Shown here: piece after piece, positions 43,627-52,917 of the stretch
How the letters are laid out: each line of letters starts with the position of its first letter
Numbering within the stretch: position 1 is the stretch's first letter
Assembly (NCBI GenBank): GCA_021838635.1
Contig: JAKCDC010000008.1
Location: forward strand, 47,615 to 111,614
Direction of reading: 5' to 3'
Length of the DNA: 64,000 bases
Source of the DNA: Pseudomonadota bacterium
GTDB taxonomy: Bacteria; Pseudomonadota; Gammaproteobacteria; Steroidobacterales; Steroidobacteraceae
The notes under the pieces: model-generated
Told to the model about the DNA's origin: nothing
Database searches by the model: none
Seen by the model: only the letters and a program-made list of their open reading frames with translations
Position numbers and translations under genes: made by a program

Positions 43627-46308
43627 TCACCACCTTACGGAGACTGCGGCACTGATGAATCTGCCTAGGGGATTTGCGTTCGCCCCGTCGTACCCGAGCA
43701 TACTGCTCGTCAGTTGCGAGACTTCCGGCGGAGCGCGATCCGCACAGTTGATGCAGGACAACTCGATCGTGGGGCGACCCCATCGGTTCGTTCCGTTGAA
43801 CAGGCGATACGACGCAGTGACATCTATCGTTGTCCATGACGCAATCGGAAGCGGAACTGTTCCGGATGTATCCTCATATCCATTGACGTAGTTCGTGAAC
43901 GCGGTGATTCCCCACGCTCTATGGTGAACGCCGATCGAAAGTCGTCCCCTGAAATTCACCGGTCTACCGAATATTCCCAGGCTACTAAATGATGGAGCTC
44001 CTGACACAATTCTATTGTCAAACGCAAAAATGTATGCACCACCGAAGCCTGCGTTAACTCTGTATCCTTCGAACTCTCGGGTGTACTCCAGATTTGCGAT
44101 CAGCCCGCTCGTGTGACTCGTTCCCACGTTGTGAAATCGATCATCGACGATAGCCGCGGCTTCTGCGAGTTGCCTGGATGGTCCATACCCCGGATACGCC
44201 GTCAAGTTTATAAAGGTATTTGACGCGTTGACGTATTGTTCAAGCTCTGCAAGTGATGGGTTTTGCTGGATGTATTCTGAATATAGGTTTCCGTTATCCA
44301 GCGAATCCAAGAGGGGAATGATTCCATTCTCAATTTTTTGGGTGAATCGCACATCATAGTAGGTGAAGTGCGCTTGCAGACCTCTGACTGTTTTAGGATC
44401 AAAATCGACGCCGGCAGTCCACTCAGTAGACCGTTCAGCGGTAAGCCCTGGATTTGACCCGACACGCACGAGCGCAGGGGTCGTTTGTCCCGCCGATAAT
44501 GTTGCCTCTGGAGAATTGACGAGATATGTATAGATACCCCCGTAGAGTTCATAGAAGTTTGGCGCTTTGAAAGATCGGCTCAGGGTGCCTCTGAACTTTA
44601 TGCCCTGCACCGGCTGCCACGCGATTCCAAGCCGCGGATTCGTCGTAGACCCAAAATCAGAATAGTGATCGAGGCGGGCCGCGACATCGACATCCAGTCG
44701 CTGTCCATACCGCCCTTCGTTCTTCGCGCCGAACAATGGAAACTCGCCTTCGACGAACGCAGAGTCGACCTCACGACTCTTATGAATATCCTGTTCGTCA
44801 TAGAGTCCAGTGAAGTACGCAGACAGCGAGTTTCTCCGGTATTGCACCCCGACTGCGGCTTTGGCGGTTCCGCCGGGCATTCTGAATATCGGCCCACTCC
44901 CCACCAAAGATCCGGTCGAGAGCACATTGTCGCCGGCGATAAATCCTTCCGTGGAAGTTGTATGCGAGTTGTTCCCGCCGTACGATCCATGCGCGCGCAA
45001 TGTCCATTGATGCGGGAGAGTCACGTCGGTACCGAGCGAGTATGAATACTGCGTGACCCCGACGTAGTCCGCCAATGTGATTCCTGCGGTGACCAGCGTG
45101 GAGTCTCGCCGATGTGAGTAGAAAGCAGAGCCATTGAGAGAGACGTCTCGGCTCAGACTTTCGTTTCCCGTCACATAGACGCTATTTGTCGTCACCGACG
45201 GGGTCAGCTGACCAGGGACTGAATTGAAGCTGTACGGACGGTCGGTCGCGTTCAAGGGAGTCACGTCGTGATATTCGTAAGCGATCAAGGCGTGTCCGGA
45301 CTGCCAGTTCATTCCATAGGATTGCGAAGCGCGGTAGTCATTAAGGCTTCCGTGGGTCACGGATCCATATTCCACCGACGTCGCCCCACCCTCCTGCCTG
45401 TTCTTCAGGATGTAGTTAACCACTCCGCCAATCGCATCTGACCCGTAGATCGCCGACGCTCCATCGGTTACCACATCTATTCGCTTGATCATGCTCAGAG
45501 GAATGACCGAGATATCGGTAAACGCTCCATTGATTCCGGCCGGTGCAAGTCGGTGACCATTGACCAGCACGAGCGTCGAGTCGTATCCCATACCGAGTAG
45601 ATCCACGCCGGAACCCTCCGCGGTATTTCCCGCATTGTCCTGTGCCGGAAGATTATTGACTTCCGACCCAATCGAGTGCAGATCTTCCGGCAGCGACGCC
45701 ATGAGCTGCTCGACGCTTTGATACCCTGATTCCCGGATCTGACGCGCGGTGATGCTCATGATGGGCTCAGACGGCGGAGGACCGCCGCTGATGTGACTGC
45801 CGGTGACGATGACCTGCTGCAGACTAGGAGGGGTCAAGGGCGGGTGCGACGTTGAAGACCGCTTAGGCGTGTGTCCAGCCGGACCGACTACTCCAGAAGA
45901 CGACGCAGAACGGGATGATTCGGCCGGGCGGTCCGCCTTGCCGGTCACAATGGGGTAGATCGCCAGGGTCCGGTCGGTCATGGAATACGTGAGATGCGTG
46001 CCGTGCAGCAGCCGAGCGAGGGCTGCGCGCGCAGTGTATCGGCCCGACACTCCGGACACTCTATAAGCGGACTGATTGGTGCCTCGAAAAATGATTTGCA
46101 GATGCGTCTGCCGCCCGAAAGCGAGCAGTGCCTGGCGCAATCGTTCCGGTTGGATGCGAAACGCAGTGACGTGATCCAGAACCCCTGCGAACGCCGGCGC
46201 CGCGAGCAGCAGCGGGAGTGCGCAGAGTGACGCCGACAAAAAATGATGGAAGCGCGCCGCACGTCGGCCTGCGCAACCGTAGGCGAGATTCGAAGTACAC
46301 AACACCAT
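43627..46308 (-). CDS. TonB-dependent receptor with STN signalling domain, right lasso system
   Basis: 893 aa. Signal peptide (LSASLCALPLLLAAPAFA), STN domain at about 45-120 (FRIQPERLRQALLAFGRQTH, IIFRGTNQSAYRVSGVSG), plug at about 165-300 (VIVTGSHISGGPPPSEP, VVTDGASAIYGSDAIGGVVN) and beta barrel ending AAVSVRW. ATG at 46308 has GGGGGA upstream. Probably carries lasso peptide or its target across the outer membrane and signals to FecR. A 60-base sample at 44281-44340 is only 38% GC (23 of 60). Confidence 0.9.
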   Translation of the reverse strand: MVLCTSNLAYGCAGRRAARFHHFLSASLCALPLLLAAPAFAGVLDHVTAFRIQPERLRQALLAFGRQTHLQIIFRGTNQSAYRVSGVSGRYTARAALARLLHGTHLTYSMTDRTLAIYPIVTGKADRPAESSRSASSSGVVGPAGHTPKRSSTSHPPLTPPSLQQVIVTGSHISGGPPPSEPIMSITARQIRESGYQSVEQLMASLPEDLHSIGSEVNNLPAQDNAGNTAEGSGVDLLGMGYDSTLVLVNGHRLAPAGINGAFTDISVIPLSMIKRIDVVTDGASAIYGSDAIGGVVNYILKNRQEGGATSVEYGSVTHGSLNDYRASQSYGMNWQSGHALIAYEYHDVTPLNATDRPYSFNSVPGQLTPSVTTNSVYVTGNESLSRDVSLNGSAFYSHRRDSTLVTAGITLADYVGVTQYSYSLGTDVTLPHQWTLRAHGSYGGNNSHTTSTEGFIAGDNVLSTGSLVGSGPIFRMPGGTAKAAVGVQYRRNSLSAYFTGLYDEQDIHKSREVDSAFVEGEFPLFGAKNEGRYGQRLDVDVAARLDHYSDFGSTTNPRLGIAWQPVQGIKFRGTLSRSFKAPNFYELYGGIYTYLVNSPEATLSAGQTTPALVRVGSNPGLTAERSTEWTAGVDFDPKTVRGLQAHFTYYDVRFTQKIENGIIPLLDSLDNGNLYSEYIQQNPSLAELEQYVNASNTFINLTAYPGYGPSRQLAEAAAIVDDRFHNVGTSHTSGLIANLEYTREFEGYRVNAGFGGAYIFAFDNRIVSGAPSFSSLGIFGRPVNFRGRLSIGVHHRAWGITAFTNYVNGYEDTSGTVPLPIASWTTIDVTASYRLFNGTNRWGRPTIELSCINCADRAPPEVSQLTSSMLGYDGANANPLGRFISAAVSVRW

Positions 46309-46441
46309 GAAGTCCCCCGATCGTCATTGTTGTCTTGGGTCAAGAGACGAACAATGGATCTGGAAGGGAACTGATCGAGGCGTGATCCTATTGGCGATCT
46401 GATCGCACGTCAGATACTGATACGTCGATGTGAACGTAGGT

Positions 46442-47524
46442 TCACGGCGTATGGCATTCGTTGGTCTTATGCGTGCTGACTGACGTCTGTAATCTGACGC
46501 AAATTCCGTGATTCGTGTGAACGACGACAACCGGCAGGACCCGACTCAATCCATTGATCCATGCGGGAATGTGATGACTGAGTACGAGTGTGGTGAGATG
46601 AAGGCGGGCCGCCGCCGGCGACACCTGAATCGGCTGCTGCGAGTAGCGACTGATGTTTTCCGCCACGACGCCCAGCGGCTCATCGACGAATTCCAGGTGA
46701 CCTCGGGTCCATCCGAGGGCCAAGCGGGGACTGACGTGCCGGATGGCCAACGGAATGCGTGTTCCATACACGAACCGCTCGCCGCGGTGGAGCCGGATCG
46801 GCTTCAGTCGCACCGTACCGAGCTGTGGTGCACGGTGCATCCCCGAGAGCGATACTTCGACCTGTCCCTGGGTGACGGTCACTTCGGTGCGCCCGGACTC
46901 CCGATCGACGACGAACGCGGTGCCGAGATCGCGGATCTGACCCGTACCTGCGGTCACCACAAACGGCCAATGTGGGCGGTGGATGACCTTGAACCATGCC
47001 TCGCCGCGCCGCAGATTGAGCGCACGCCGCTGCGGTGTAATGTCTACATCGAGAACCGTTGCGGCGCCGAGCACCACCGTCGATCCATCGCTGAGGCGGA
47101 TCCGCCGCGTCTGGCCCGGAGATGACCGGTAGACGGTGGAGGCCACTGGGGGTTCACCTGAGGGCGATGGGGTGCGCGTTGGGCGCGCACGGGGACTCAC
47201 CAGCACAGTACTGGCGGCGCAGGCGGCGAGGAGTGCGCCGCCCAGCGCCCACTTCACGGCCTGCCTGATCGCTCGGAATCGCGAGAGGGGCGCGGCCGCG
47301 CTGACCCCGGCTTTGTGGTCGGTGTCCTCGAGCCCTTGCGCGTCCCAGTAGAGTTGCGCGCAGGCCGCATAGACCCGGCGGTTCCCCGCGTCACACAACC
47401 ACTGGCGCCACGCTTCCTGCTGCTCTGGAGTCAACGGGTCGGACGCACAGCGCACCGCGTGCCAGTCGAGCGCCTCGAGCCAGCGACCCTCGTCATAGTC
47501 GTAGAGGAGTTCAGCGGTTTTCAC
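46442..47524 (-). CDS. FecR-type sigma regulator of the right lasso system
   Basis: 360 aa. N-terminal cytoplasmic part (ALDWHAVRCASDPLTPEQQEA), a membrane helix at about 92-115 (ALGGALLAACAASTVLV), a periplasmic FecR domain (SPGQTRRIRLSDGSTVVLGA, LRRGEAWFKVIHRPHWPF) and a C-terminal STN-contact region. The start is a GTG overlapping the sigma stop (GTGA). Organised exactly like the left pair. Confidence 0.9.
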   Translation of the reverse strand: MKTAELLYDYDEGRWLEALDWHAVRCASDPLTPEQQEAWRQWLCDAGNRRVYAACAQLYWDAQGLEDTDHKAGVSAAAPLSRFRAIRQAVKWALGGALLAACAASTVLVSPRARPTRTPSPSGEPPVASTVYRSSPGQTRRIRLSDGSTVVLGAATVLDVDITPQRRALNLRRGEAWFKVIHRPHWPFVVTAGTGQIRDLGTAFVVDRESGRTEVTVTQGQVEVSLSGMHRAPQLGTVRLKPIRLHRGERFVYGTRIPLAIRHVSPRLALGWTRGHLEFVDEPLGVVAENISRYSQQPIQVSPAAARLHLTTLVLSHHIPAWINGLSRVLPVVVVHTNHGICVRLQTSVSTHKTNECHTP

Positions 47525-48231
47525 CGCTCTGCACTCCCGCCGTCCTCGTCCTCCAGCGATTCATGCAGATAGGCGAGCGCGCGGGCGACGTATATTTTGG
47601 CCATCCGGCCGCTGATGCCCATAGACTGGCCGACCTCGTCAAACGGGAGCCCTTGCACGACGCGCAGAATGAACGCCTCGAGACACCGTGGCGGCAACTG
47701 CTCGAGCGCCTGCTCGATGATGTCGAGCCGCTGGCGCGCGTCGACGACGGTTTCTGCCGACGGCGCCAATTGCTCGGCCTCAGCGCGTACCGCCTGCACG
47801 AAGCGCTCGCGCACGCCGCGCCGGCGCCCGTGATCGGTCATGAGATTGAGTGCACACCGCCACAGGTAACTTGCCAATGAGGCAATCGAACCCTGTCGTT
47901 CGACCGCGAGCACTTTGACGTACGCATCCTGGGCAATCTCCTTGGCCACCTCGATGGAACCCGTCCGCTGGGTGAGAAATCTCACGAGCGGCGCATGATG
48001 CTGGCGAGCCACTTCGGCGAGCGCGGCGGAACGATCTTCGACCGGCGCGATGCCCGTATCAGCGCCGTCGTTGGACTCGGAGACTGCGTCGAGCGACGCC
48101 TCCGCGCTTCGTGCGTTCACGGCGGATCCATTCGAGTGAGAAACGCATAAGTCGGACTCGGGGGAAACCCGCAGCAGGGTCCCTCGGCTGTTCTTGTCGT
48201 CTGCACCACGCCTCCTCACCGCCGCATTCAT
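47521..48231 (-). CDS. ECF sigma factor of the right lasso system
   Basis: 236 aa from the first ATG, but the first 65 residues look non-conserved and the true start may be an internal codon near residue 63. Sigma2 (QHHAPLVRFLTQRTGSIEVAKE, quoted as HAPLVRFLTQRTGSIEVAKE) and sigma4 (LPPRCLEAFILRVVQGLPFDE) are typical FecI. First gene of sigma-FecR-TonB-isopeptidase. Confidence 0.88.
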   Translation of the reverse strand: MNAAVRRRGADDKNSRGTLLRVSPESDLCVSHSNGSAVNARSAEASLDAVSESNDGADTGIAPVEDRSAALAEVARQHHAPLVRFLTQRTGSIEVAKEIAQDAYVKVLAVERQGSIASLASYLWRCALNLMTDHGRRRGVRERFVQAVRAEAEQLAPSAETVVDARQRLDIIEQALEQLPPRCLEAFILRVVQGLPFDEVGQSMGISGRMAKIYVARALAYLHESLEDEDGGSAER

Positions 48232-48566
48232 CTAGCATTTGCGCGCCCTACTCGCGCGACACCGGCTAACGCGACGCGTTGTCCACTCGCGACATCTCCC
48301 GGTCACATCGACAGTGTGTAGACTATAGTCCTCAGCCAAGCCGCAACGCCAACCCTTTCGTCGCGGATCGCCGCGATCAAATGTCGTGTGCGGTTTAGGT
48401 GATGCACGGACGCAACAGCGTCCTGCATGACATCACAACGTTACTACGGTCACCGGGTATGGGGAGCCGTCACGAATTGGACGTCAACGCTGACGTCTCA
48501 GCCAGCGCGCGTCGCCAGAGGACTGTGGCCCAATGCCCGCCTCTGCCCCGGGCAGAACGGACTCTG
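48232..48566. other. Gap between the right sigma gene and nagE
   Basis: 335 bases, no supported gene. It holds the sigma promoter candidate (48322-48352), and the 3' flank of nagE with a short CTGCCC / GGGCAG repeat near 48543. It marks the right border of the lasso island; no tRNA or integrase is seen here. Confidence 0.5.
48322..48352 (-). promoter_or_regulatory. Sigma70-like promoter for the right sigma-FecR genes
   Basis: On the minus strand, -35 TTGGCG and -10 TATAGT are 19 bases apart; the -10 lies in the palindrome GACTATAGTC. It is about 90 bases before the annotated sigma start. Confidence 0.45.
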
Positions 48567-50357
48567 CTAGGTGTTTGTCGGCAGGTCGCCGAGCACTTCC
48601 AGCAAACGCGCGCCCGTCGCCGGGGCTGCCGGACCGATGATGACGTGCAGACAGCCTGGTGCAACCCAGGCGCTGCCACGCAGCTCGAGGCGCTTGAGCG
48701 CCTCCACATTCACACGCCCGGCATCAGCTAGCGAGATGCGCAACCGCGACGATGCGGCCGCGATCTCACGGATGTTCGCCGCGTCACCGAGCGCCGCAAG
48801 CAGCCCTTGGATCTGCGCCGATTCGAGCGCGGGAGCCGCCGGACGGGCAGTCGCCACGGTAGCGGACGTTGCGTGTGGCGCAACGACGGCCGGCGCAGGC
48901 GCATCGTGCGGCATCTGCTGCAGCGCCTCGCGCATCTCCCCGGCAATCTGTTCCGCGACGGGACCGATGATGACCTGCAGTGCCGTCGGGGACGGACGCA
49001 CCATACCGATTGCGCCAAGCGCTTTCAGCGCCGCTTCGCTGACCGCGCTCTGGGTGTGTACCGTCAGGCGCAATCGCGTGGTACAGGCATTGACCGACTC
49101 GAGATTCCCAGGACCGCCGAGCGCCGCGATATAGGCTCGCGCCCGCTCGCCCCCCGCGGCGGCCGGCGGGGTCGCGGCGGGCTGCGCATCGCGTTCACGA
49201 CCGGGAGTCTTCAAGTCGAATTTCACGATGGAGTAACGGAAGATGCCGTAATACAGCCCGAAATACACCGCACCGATCGGCAACAGCAACAACGGGTGGG
49301 TGGCGTACTTGAAGTTCAATATGTAGTCGAACAGACCGGCCGAGAAGCCAAATCCGAGCCGCACATCCAGCGCGTTCATAATGACGAACGCCAGGCCGGT
49401 GAGCAGCGCGTGCACCAGATACAGCCCGGGGGCCAAAAACATGAACGTGAACTCAACCGGCTCGGTGACGCCGGTCAGGAACGAGGTGAGCGCGATCGAC
49501 AGCAGCAGGCCAGCGACCGCGGCCCGACGCTCCGGCCGGGCGGTGTGATACATCGCCAGGCAGGCCGCCGGCAGGCCAAACATCATGACGGGGAAGAACC
49601 CGGCCATGAAGGCGCCGGCGCGCGGATCGCCGGCGAAGAAGCGGTTCATATCACCGGTAACGCCGTGGTAGTGCCCGACGATGAACCAGGCGAAGCTATT
49701 GAGGATGTTGTGCAGACCGGTGACGATGAGCAGACGGTTGAGCACGCCGTAAACAAACAGGCCCCAGGGACCTGCGGCAAGCACCGTGCGACTCAGCGCG
49801 TCCATGCCGTGCTGAATGTGCTCAAGCTGCGTGCCGAGCAGAATCGCCAACGGCAGTGCGACGAATCCGGTGATGATCGGCACGAAGCGTCGGCCGCCGA
49901 AGAACGCCAGGTAGCTCGGCAGCGTGAAGTTGTGGAAGCGGTTGTACAACGCCCCGCCCATCAGACCCGAGACGATGCCCACCGGAACGGTAAGCTCGGC
50001 GAGCTGCTTGCGGGTGAAGGCGGCGATCACCAAGGCGTGCGCATGCGCTGGAACTCCCGCGAGCACCGCCGCCGGCGCCACGACGAACACGGCCGCACCC
50101 TTGTTGATGACCAGATACCCCACGACCGCCGCCATGCCGGCCGCGCCGTGATTGTCGCGCGCCAGCCCGATGGCCACACCCACCGCAAACAGCAGCCCAA
50201 GGTTGGCGAAGATCGCCTGACCGGCGGCGGCCATGACCGCGATGTGCAGCAGATCGGGCTGACCGAGCCGCAGCAGCAGCGCTGCCGCCGGTAACACCGC
50301 AATCGGCAGCATCAGAGCGCCGCCGAGCTTCTGCAGGGAGGTGAGAATCTGTTTCAT
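48567..50357 (-). CDS. nagE: N-acetylglucosamine-type PTS permease IIC-IIB with a second, Cys-less IIB-like domain
   Basis: 596 aa. About 370 N-terminal residues form the glucose-family IIC membrane domain (KLGGALMLPIAVLPAAALLL, VTGLHNILNSFAW, GVTEPVEFTFMFLAPGLYLV). A IIB domain follows with active Cys in SVNACTTRLRLTVH. A second IIB-like copy (from about residue 510) has Ser in place of this Cys (AAASSRLRISLAD). It takes up and phosphorylates GlcNAc or a related sugar. IIA is missing but is supplied by the upstream EIIA-HPr-EI gene, 13 bases away. Confidence 0.92.
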   Translation of the reverse strand: MKQILTSLQKLGGALMLPIAVLPAAALLLRLGQPDLLHIAVMAAAGQAIFANLGLLFAVGVAIGLARDNHGAAGMAAVVGYLVINKGAAVFVVAPAAVLAGVPAHAHALVIAAFTRKQLAELTVPVGIVSGLMGGALYNRFHNFTLPSYLAFFGGRRFVPIITGFVALPLAILLGTQLEHIQHGMDALSRTVLAAGPWGLFVYGVLNRLLIVTGLHNILNSFAWFIVGHYHGVTGDMNRFFAGDPRAGAFMAGFFPVMMFGLPAACLAMYHTARPERRAAVAGLLLSIALTSFLTGVTEPVEFTFMFLAPGLYLVHALLTGLAFVIMNALDVRLGFGFSAGLFDYILNFKYATHPLLLLPIGAVYFGLYYGIFRYSIVKFDLKTPGRERDAQPAATPPAAAGGERARAYIAALGGPGNLESVNACTTRLRLTVHTQSAVSEAALKALGAIGMVRPSPTALQVIIGPVAEQIAGEMREALQQMPHDAPAPAVVAPHATSATVATARPAAPALESAQIQGLLAALGDAANIREIAAASSRLRISLADAGRVNVEALKRLELRGSAWVAPGCLHVIIGPAAPATGARLLEVLGDLPTNT

Positions 50358-50370
50358 AGGAATCTTTCCC

Positions 50371-52917
50371 TCACGGGTGCAGACAGCGGCGCACCGTCAC
50401 CTGCTCGCCGGGTGCGTCTTCCGGTTCGGCACAGCGAGCGCGCACCGCCTCGGCCGAGTCCTGCGCGAGTGCCAGCACGGCCCGCTCACGGCACTGCTCG
50501 AGGGTGAGCGTTCCGAGCAACGCCTTGATCTGCGCGATTACCGCCGGCACGCACGACAGCTCGTGCACGCCCAGCCCCACCAGGATCGGCACCGCCAGCG
50601 GATCGGACGCCAACCCGCCGCACACCGCGATGCGCCGGTGACTCGCGTGGGCCGCCTCGGCAGTGCGGGCGATCAGACGCAGCACGGCCGGATGCAGCCC
50701 GTCGAGGCGCGCCGCAAGGTGTGCGTGGCCGCGGTCCATGGCCAGGGTGTATTGGGTGAGATCATTGGTCCCGATGGAGAAGAAGTCCGCCTCGCGGGCG
50801 AGCGAGTCGGCCATCAGCGCCGAGGCGGGCGTCTCGATCATCACACCGAGCTCTACCGCCGCGGTGCGACCGAGACGCCGGCATGCCTCCTCGAGGTGCG
50901 CACGCACAATGCGGATTTCAGTCACATCGGTGATCATGGGCAGCAGCAGCCTGCACTGCCCCGGCGGCTCGACCGCGAGCACCGCCCGCAACTGCTCATC
51001 GAGCAGTTCCTCGCGCCAGAGGCTGGTACGGATGCCGCGCAAACCGAGCGCGGGATTTTCCTCCGCCGGCAGCGGCAGATAGGGAATCGGCTTGTCGCCA
51101 CCGATGTCCAACGTGCGCACCGTCAGCGGCCGGCCCGCCAGCACCGTCGCGATGCGTTGATACTCGGCGCGCTGCTCAGCCTCATCCGGGGCCGTCTGGC
51201 GCTCCAGAAACAGAAACTCAGTGCGCAGCAGCCCGCACCCTTCCGCACCGTTGCGCACCGCGAGTTCCGCGTCGGCCACGGAGCCGAGGTTGGCGAGTAC
51301 CTCGATACGCGTCCCGTCAGCGAGACGGCACTCCCGCTGTGCCGAGATCCGCTCGCGGGTACGCCGCTCGGCGACCCGCGCGACCTGCCGGCGAGCGCTC
51401 TCGAGCGCCGCGGCATCCGGATCGACGCGCAGCTCCCCGCGTTCGGCGTCGAGCACCAACGTCGTGCCTTCCGGGATCTGCTCCAGTGCCGCGCCGAGCG
51501 CCACCAGCGCCGGAATACCGGCCGCGGCGGCGAGAATCGCCACATGCGAGGTGGCCCCGCCCGCGGCCAGGCAGATGCCTTCAAGTGTGCCGGACTGCAG
51601 TCCCACCAGCTGCGAGGGCAGCAGCTCGTGGGCGATGAGAATGGCCCCTGGAGCGAGCGCGGGCACCGCGACAGCCTGCCCGGTGAGCACACGCAGCACC
51701 TGTTGCTGCAAATCGATGAGGTCATCGGCCCGCTCGGCCATGCGGTCATCTTCGAGCGCGCGCAGCGCCGCGATACTCTGACCGGTGACGGCTCGCCAGG
51801 CGAACGCAGCACTCTTACCCTGCCCGATCAACGCGAGCGCGCTCGTGTGCAGTGCGGGATCCTCGATCAGGGCCAGGTGCGCCGCAACGACTTCTGCGGC
51901 CGCGCCGCGCGCGCCATCGAGGGCGCGTTCCAGGGACGCCCGCACCTCTGCGCAGGCACGGTGCAGCGCCGCGCTCTCCGCATCGATGCCGGCTCCGGTT
52001 TCCGCCACGGCGATTTCCTGTCGGCGCAGCAGCGCCGCTCGGCCCACCGCCAGACCGCGGCTCGCGACCACTCCGCGCAGCGTCCCACCGGCCCCGACAG
52101 GACCGTTCGCTGCAGCGACCGCCGCGGGTGTGCGTGGCGCCGCGCGGTGCGCAGGCGGCTCCGGCTTCGCGAGCAGCGCCGCAAGCGCCTCCAGGGCGGC
52201 GCCCGCATCGGCGCCACCGGCGCGCAGCTCCACCGAGTCGTCCCGCCGCACCCCGAGCGTCATCAGCCCGGTGGCGCTGCGGGCATCGGCGCTGCGTCCC
52301 TTGAAATGCACCTGAACCTGCGTGCGCAGCCCTTTCAGCGCCGCGACCGCCTGGGCCGCTGGACGCGCATGGATGCCGTGCTCGAGTGCCACCCGCACGG
52401 TGAGCACCCGCACCGGGTCCTCTGGTCGTGCCTGCGACACCTCGGTGCGCACCGTCGGCGGCACTCCCCACTCCAGCAGCAGATCACCGACCTCGACCGC
52501 GCGGCCCTGGATGCGCCGCATCAGCTGTGGCGCGGGACTGCCGAGCAGCAGCACCGGAGTCAGCACGCTCGGCACACGGCGCGTGAGCAGATCCAGGTCA
52601 AAGCGAATGAGTGGATCTCCGCGCCGTACCATCTGGCCGGCCACGACACAGGCCTCAAACCCCTGCCCACCGAGTCCCACGGTATCGATGCCGATGTGCA
52701 TCAGGACGTCCACGCCGGTTGCGGTCCGCAGGGTCACCGCGTGCCGTGTCGCCGGCAGCACCGCGACCTGTCCGTCACAGGGGGCGAAGAGTGTCCCCTC
52801 CAGCGGATCGATGGCCACCCCATCCCCGAGCATGCGTCCAGCGAACACCGGATCGGGCACTTCCTCCAGCGGGGCGCTCCAACCCCGCAGCGGCGAGCAC
52901 AGCACTCGTTCACTCAT
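50371..52917 (-). CDS. nagF: EIIA-HPr-EI fusion phosphotransferase
   Basis: 848 aa fusion that passes phosphate from PEP to the permease. EIIA (about 1-165) has its His in MHIGIDTVGL; HPr (about 175-260) has HGIHARPAA; EI (about 300-848) has the phosphohistidine in GGATSHVAILA and the C-terminal PEP domain (IGTNDLTQYTLAMDRGH). The ATG at 52917 overlaps the chitinase stop. In Pseudomonas the same pair is called nagF-nagE. Confidence 0.94.
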   Translation of the reverse strand: MSERVLCSPLRGWSAPLEEVPDPVFAGRMLGDGVAIDPLEGTLFAPCDGQVAVLPATRHAVTLRTATGVDVLMHIGIDTVGLGGQGFEACVVAGQMVRRGDPLIRFDLDLLTRRVPSVLTPVLLLGSPAPQLMRRIQGRAVEVGDLLLEWGVPPTVRTEVSQARPEDPVRVLTVRVALEHGIHARPAAQAVAALKGLRTQVQVHFKGRSADARSATGLMTLGVRRDDSVELRAGGADAGAALEALAALLAKPEPPAHRAAPRTPAAVAAANGPVGAGGTLRGVVASRGLAVGRAALLRRQEIAVAETGAGIDAESAALHRACAEVRASLERALDGARGAAAEVVAAHLALIEDPALHTSALALIGQGKSAAFAWRAVTGQSIAALRALEDDRMAERADDLIDLQQQVLRVLTGQAVAVPALAPGAILIAHELLPSQLVGLQSGTLEGICLAAGGATSHVAILAAAAGIPALVALGAALEQIPEGTTLVLDAERGELRVDPDAAALESARRQVARVAERRTRERISAQRECRLADGTRIEVLANLGSVADAELAVRNGAEGCGLLRTEFLFLERQTAPDEAEQRAEYQRIATVLAGRPLTVRTLDIGGDKPIPYLPLPAEENPALGLRGIRTSLWREELLDEQLRAVLAVEPPGQCRLLLPMITDVTEIRIVRAHLEEACRRLGRTAAVELGVMIETPASALMADSLAREADFFSIGTNDLTQYTLAMDRGHAHLAARLDGLHPAVLRLIARTAEAAHASHRRIAVCGGLASDPLAVPILVGLGVHELSCVPAVIAQIKALLGTLTLEQCRERAVLALAQDSAEAVRARCAEPEDAPGEQVTVRRCLHP

